A DNA stretch of 5,779 nt from an uncultured Oscillospiraceae bacterium. GTDB lineage: Bacteria > Bacillota_A > Clostridia > Oscillospirales > Oscillospiraceae. Each line of letters begins with the position of its first letter. The stretch's first letter is position 1. The stretch lies in contig CAKUMR010000082.1 of NCBI GenBank assembly GCA_934667865.1, forward strand, positions 1 to 5,779, read 5' to 3'. Of the stretch, positions 5,758 to 5,779 are shown piece after piece. The notes below the pieces were generated by a model. The model was not told the origin of the DNA and made no database searches. It was given only the letters and a program-made list of their open reading frames with translations. Made by a program: the position numbers and the translations under genes.

Positions 5758-5779
5758 CTACAAAATAACGCAGTTTTGT

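Overview
The window (5,779 bp) comes from a GC-rich bacterial chromosome. Genes have strong AGGAG-type ribosome binding sites, a single-membrane lipoprotein signal, and a YesM/YesN-type two-component pair. With the ferredoxin-tailed aldo/keto reductase, this points to a GC-rich Firmicute, most plausibly a gut member of the Oscillospiraceae/Ruminococcaceae. The placement is an inference from style and gene families, not from a marker gene.

Layout. Positions 1-1046 (+) hold the 3' part of a COG1453-type aldo/keto reductase with two C-terminal [4Fe-4S] motifs; its first few dozen codons lie outside the window. Positions 1047-1424 are non-coding. They contain a strong hairpin just after the reductase, a roughly 155-bp module built of successive small hairpins, and a clean rho-independent terminator for the opposite strand. 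Positions 1425-5660 (-) are one tightly packed operon read right to left: a lipoprotein solute-binding protein, a YesM-type sensor histidine kinase, a YesN-type response regulator and a Cof-type HAD phosphatase. A promoter with a perfect, TG-extended -10 box lies at 5702-5730, just upstream of the operon.

How the genes work together. The binding protein and kinase genes overlap by 4 bp (ATGA), the kinase and regulator genes overlap by 23 bp, and 12 bp separate the regulator from the phosphatase. No ABC permease or ATPase is present, and a promoter precedes the binding protein, so this protein looks like a sensing subunit rather than a transport subunit. The architecture matches the HptA-HptS-HptR system of Staphylococcus aureus (glucose-6-phosphate sensing that turns on UhpT) and, more distantly, PgtC-PgtB-PgtA of Salmonella (phosphoglycerate sensing). 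My working model is a three-component sensor for an extracellular phosphorylated metabolite. A HAD-family (often sugar-phosphate) phosphatase is added to its operon. The target transporter is not in the window.
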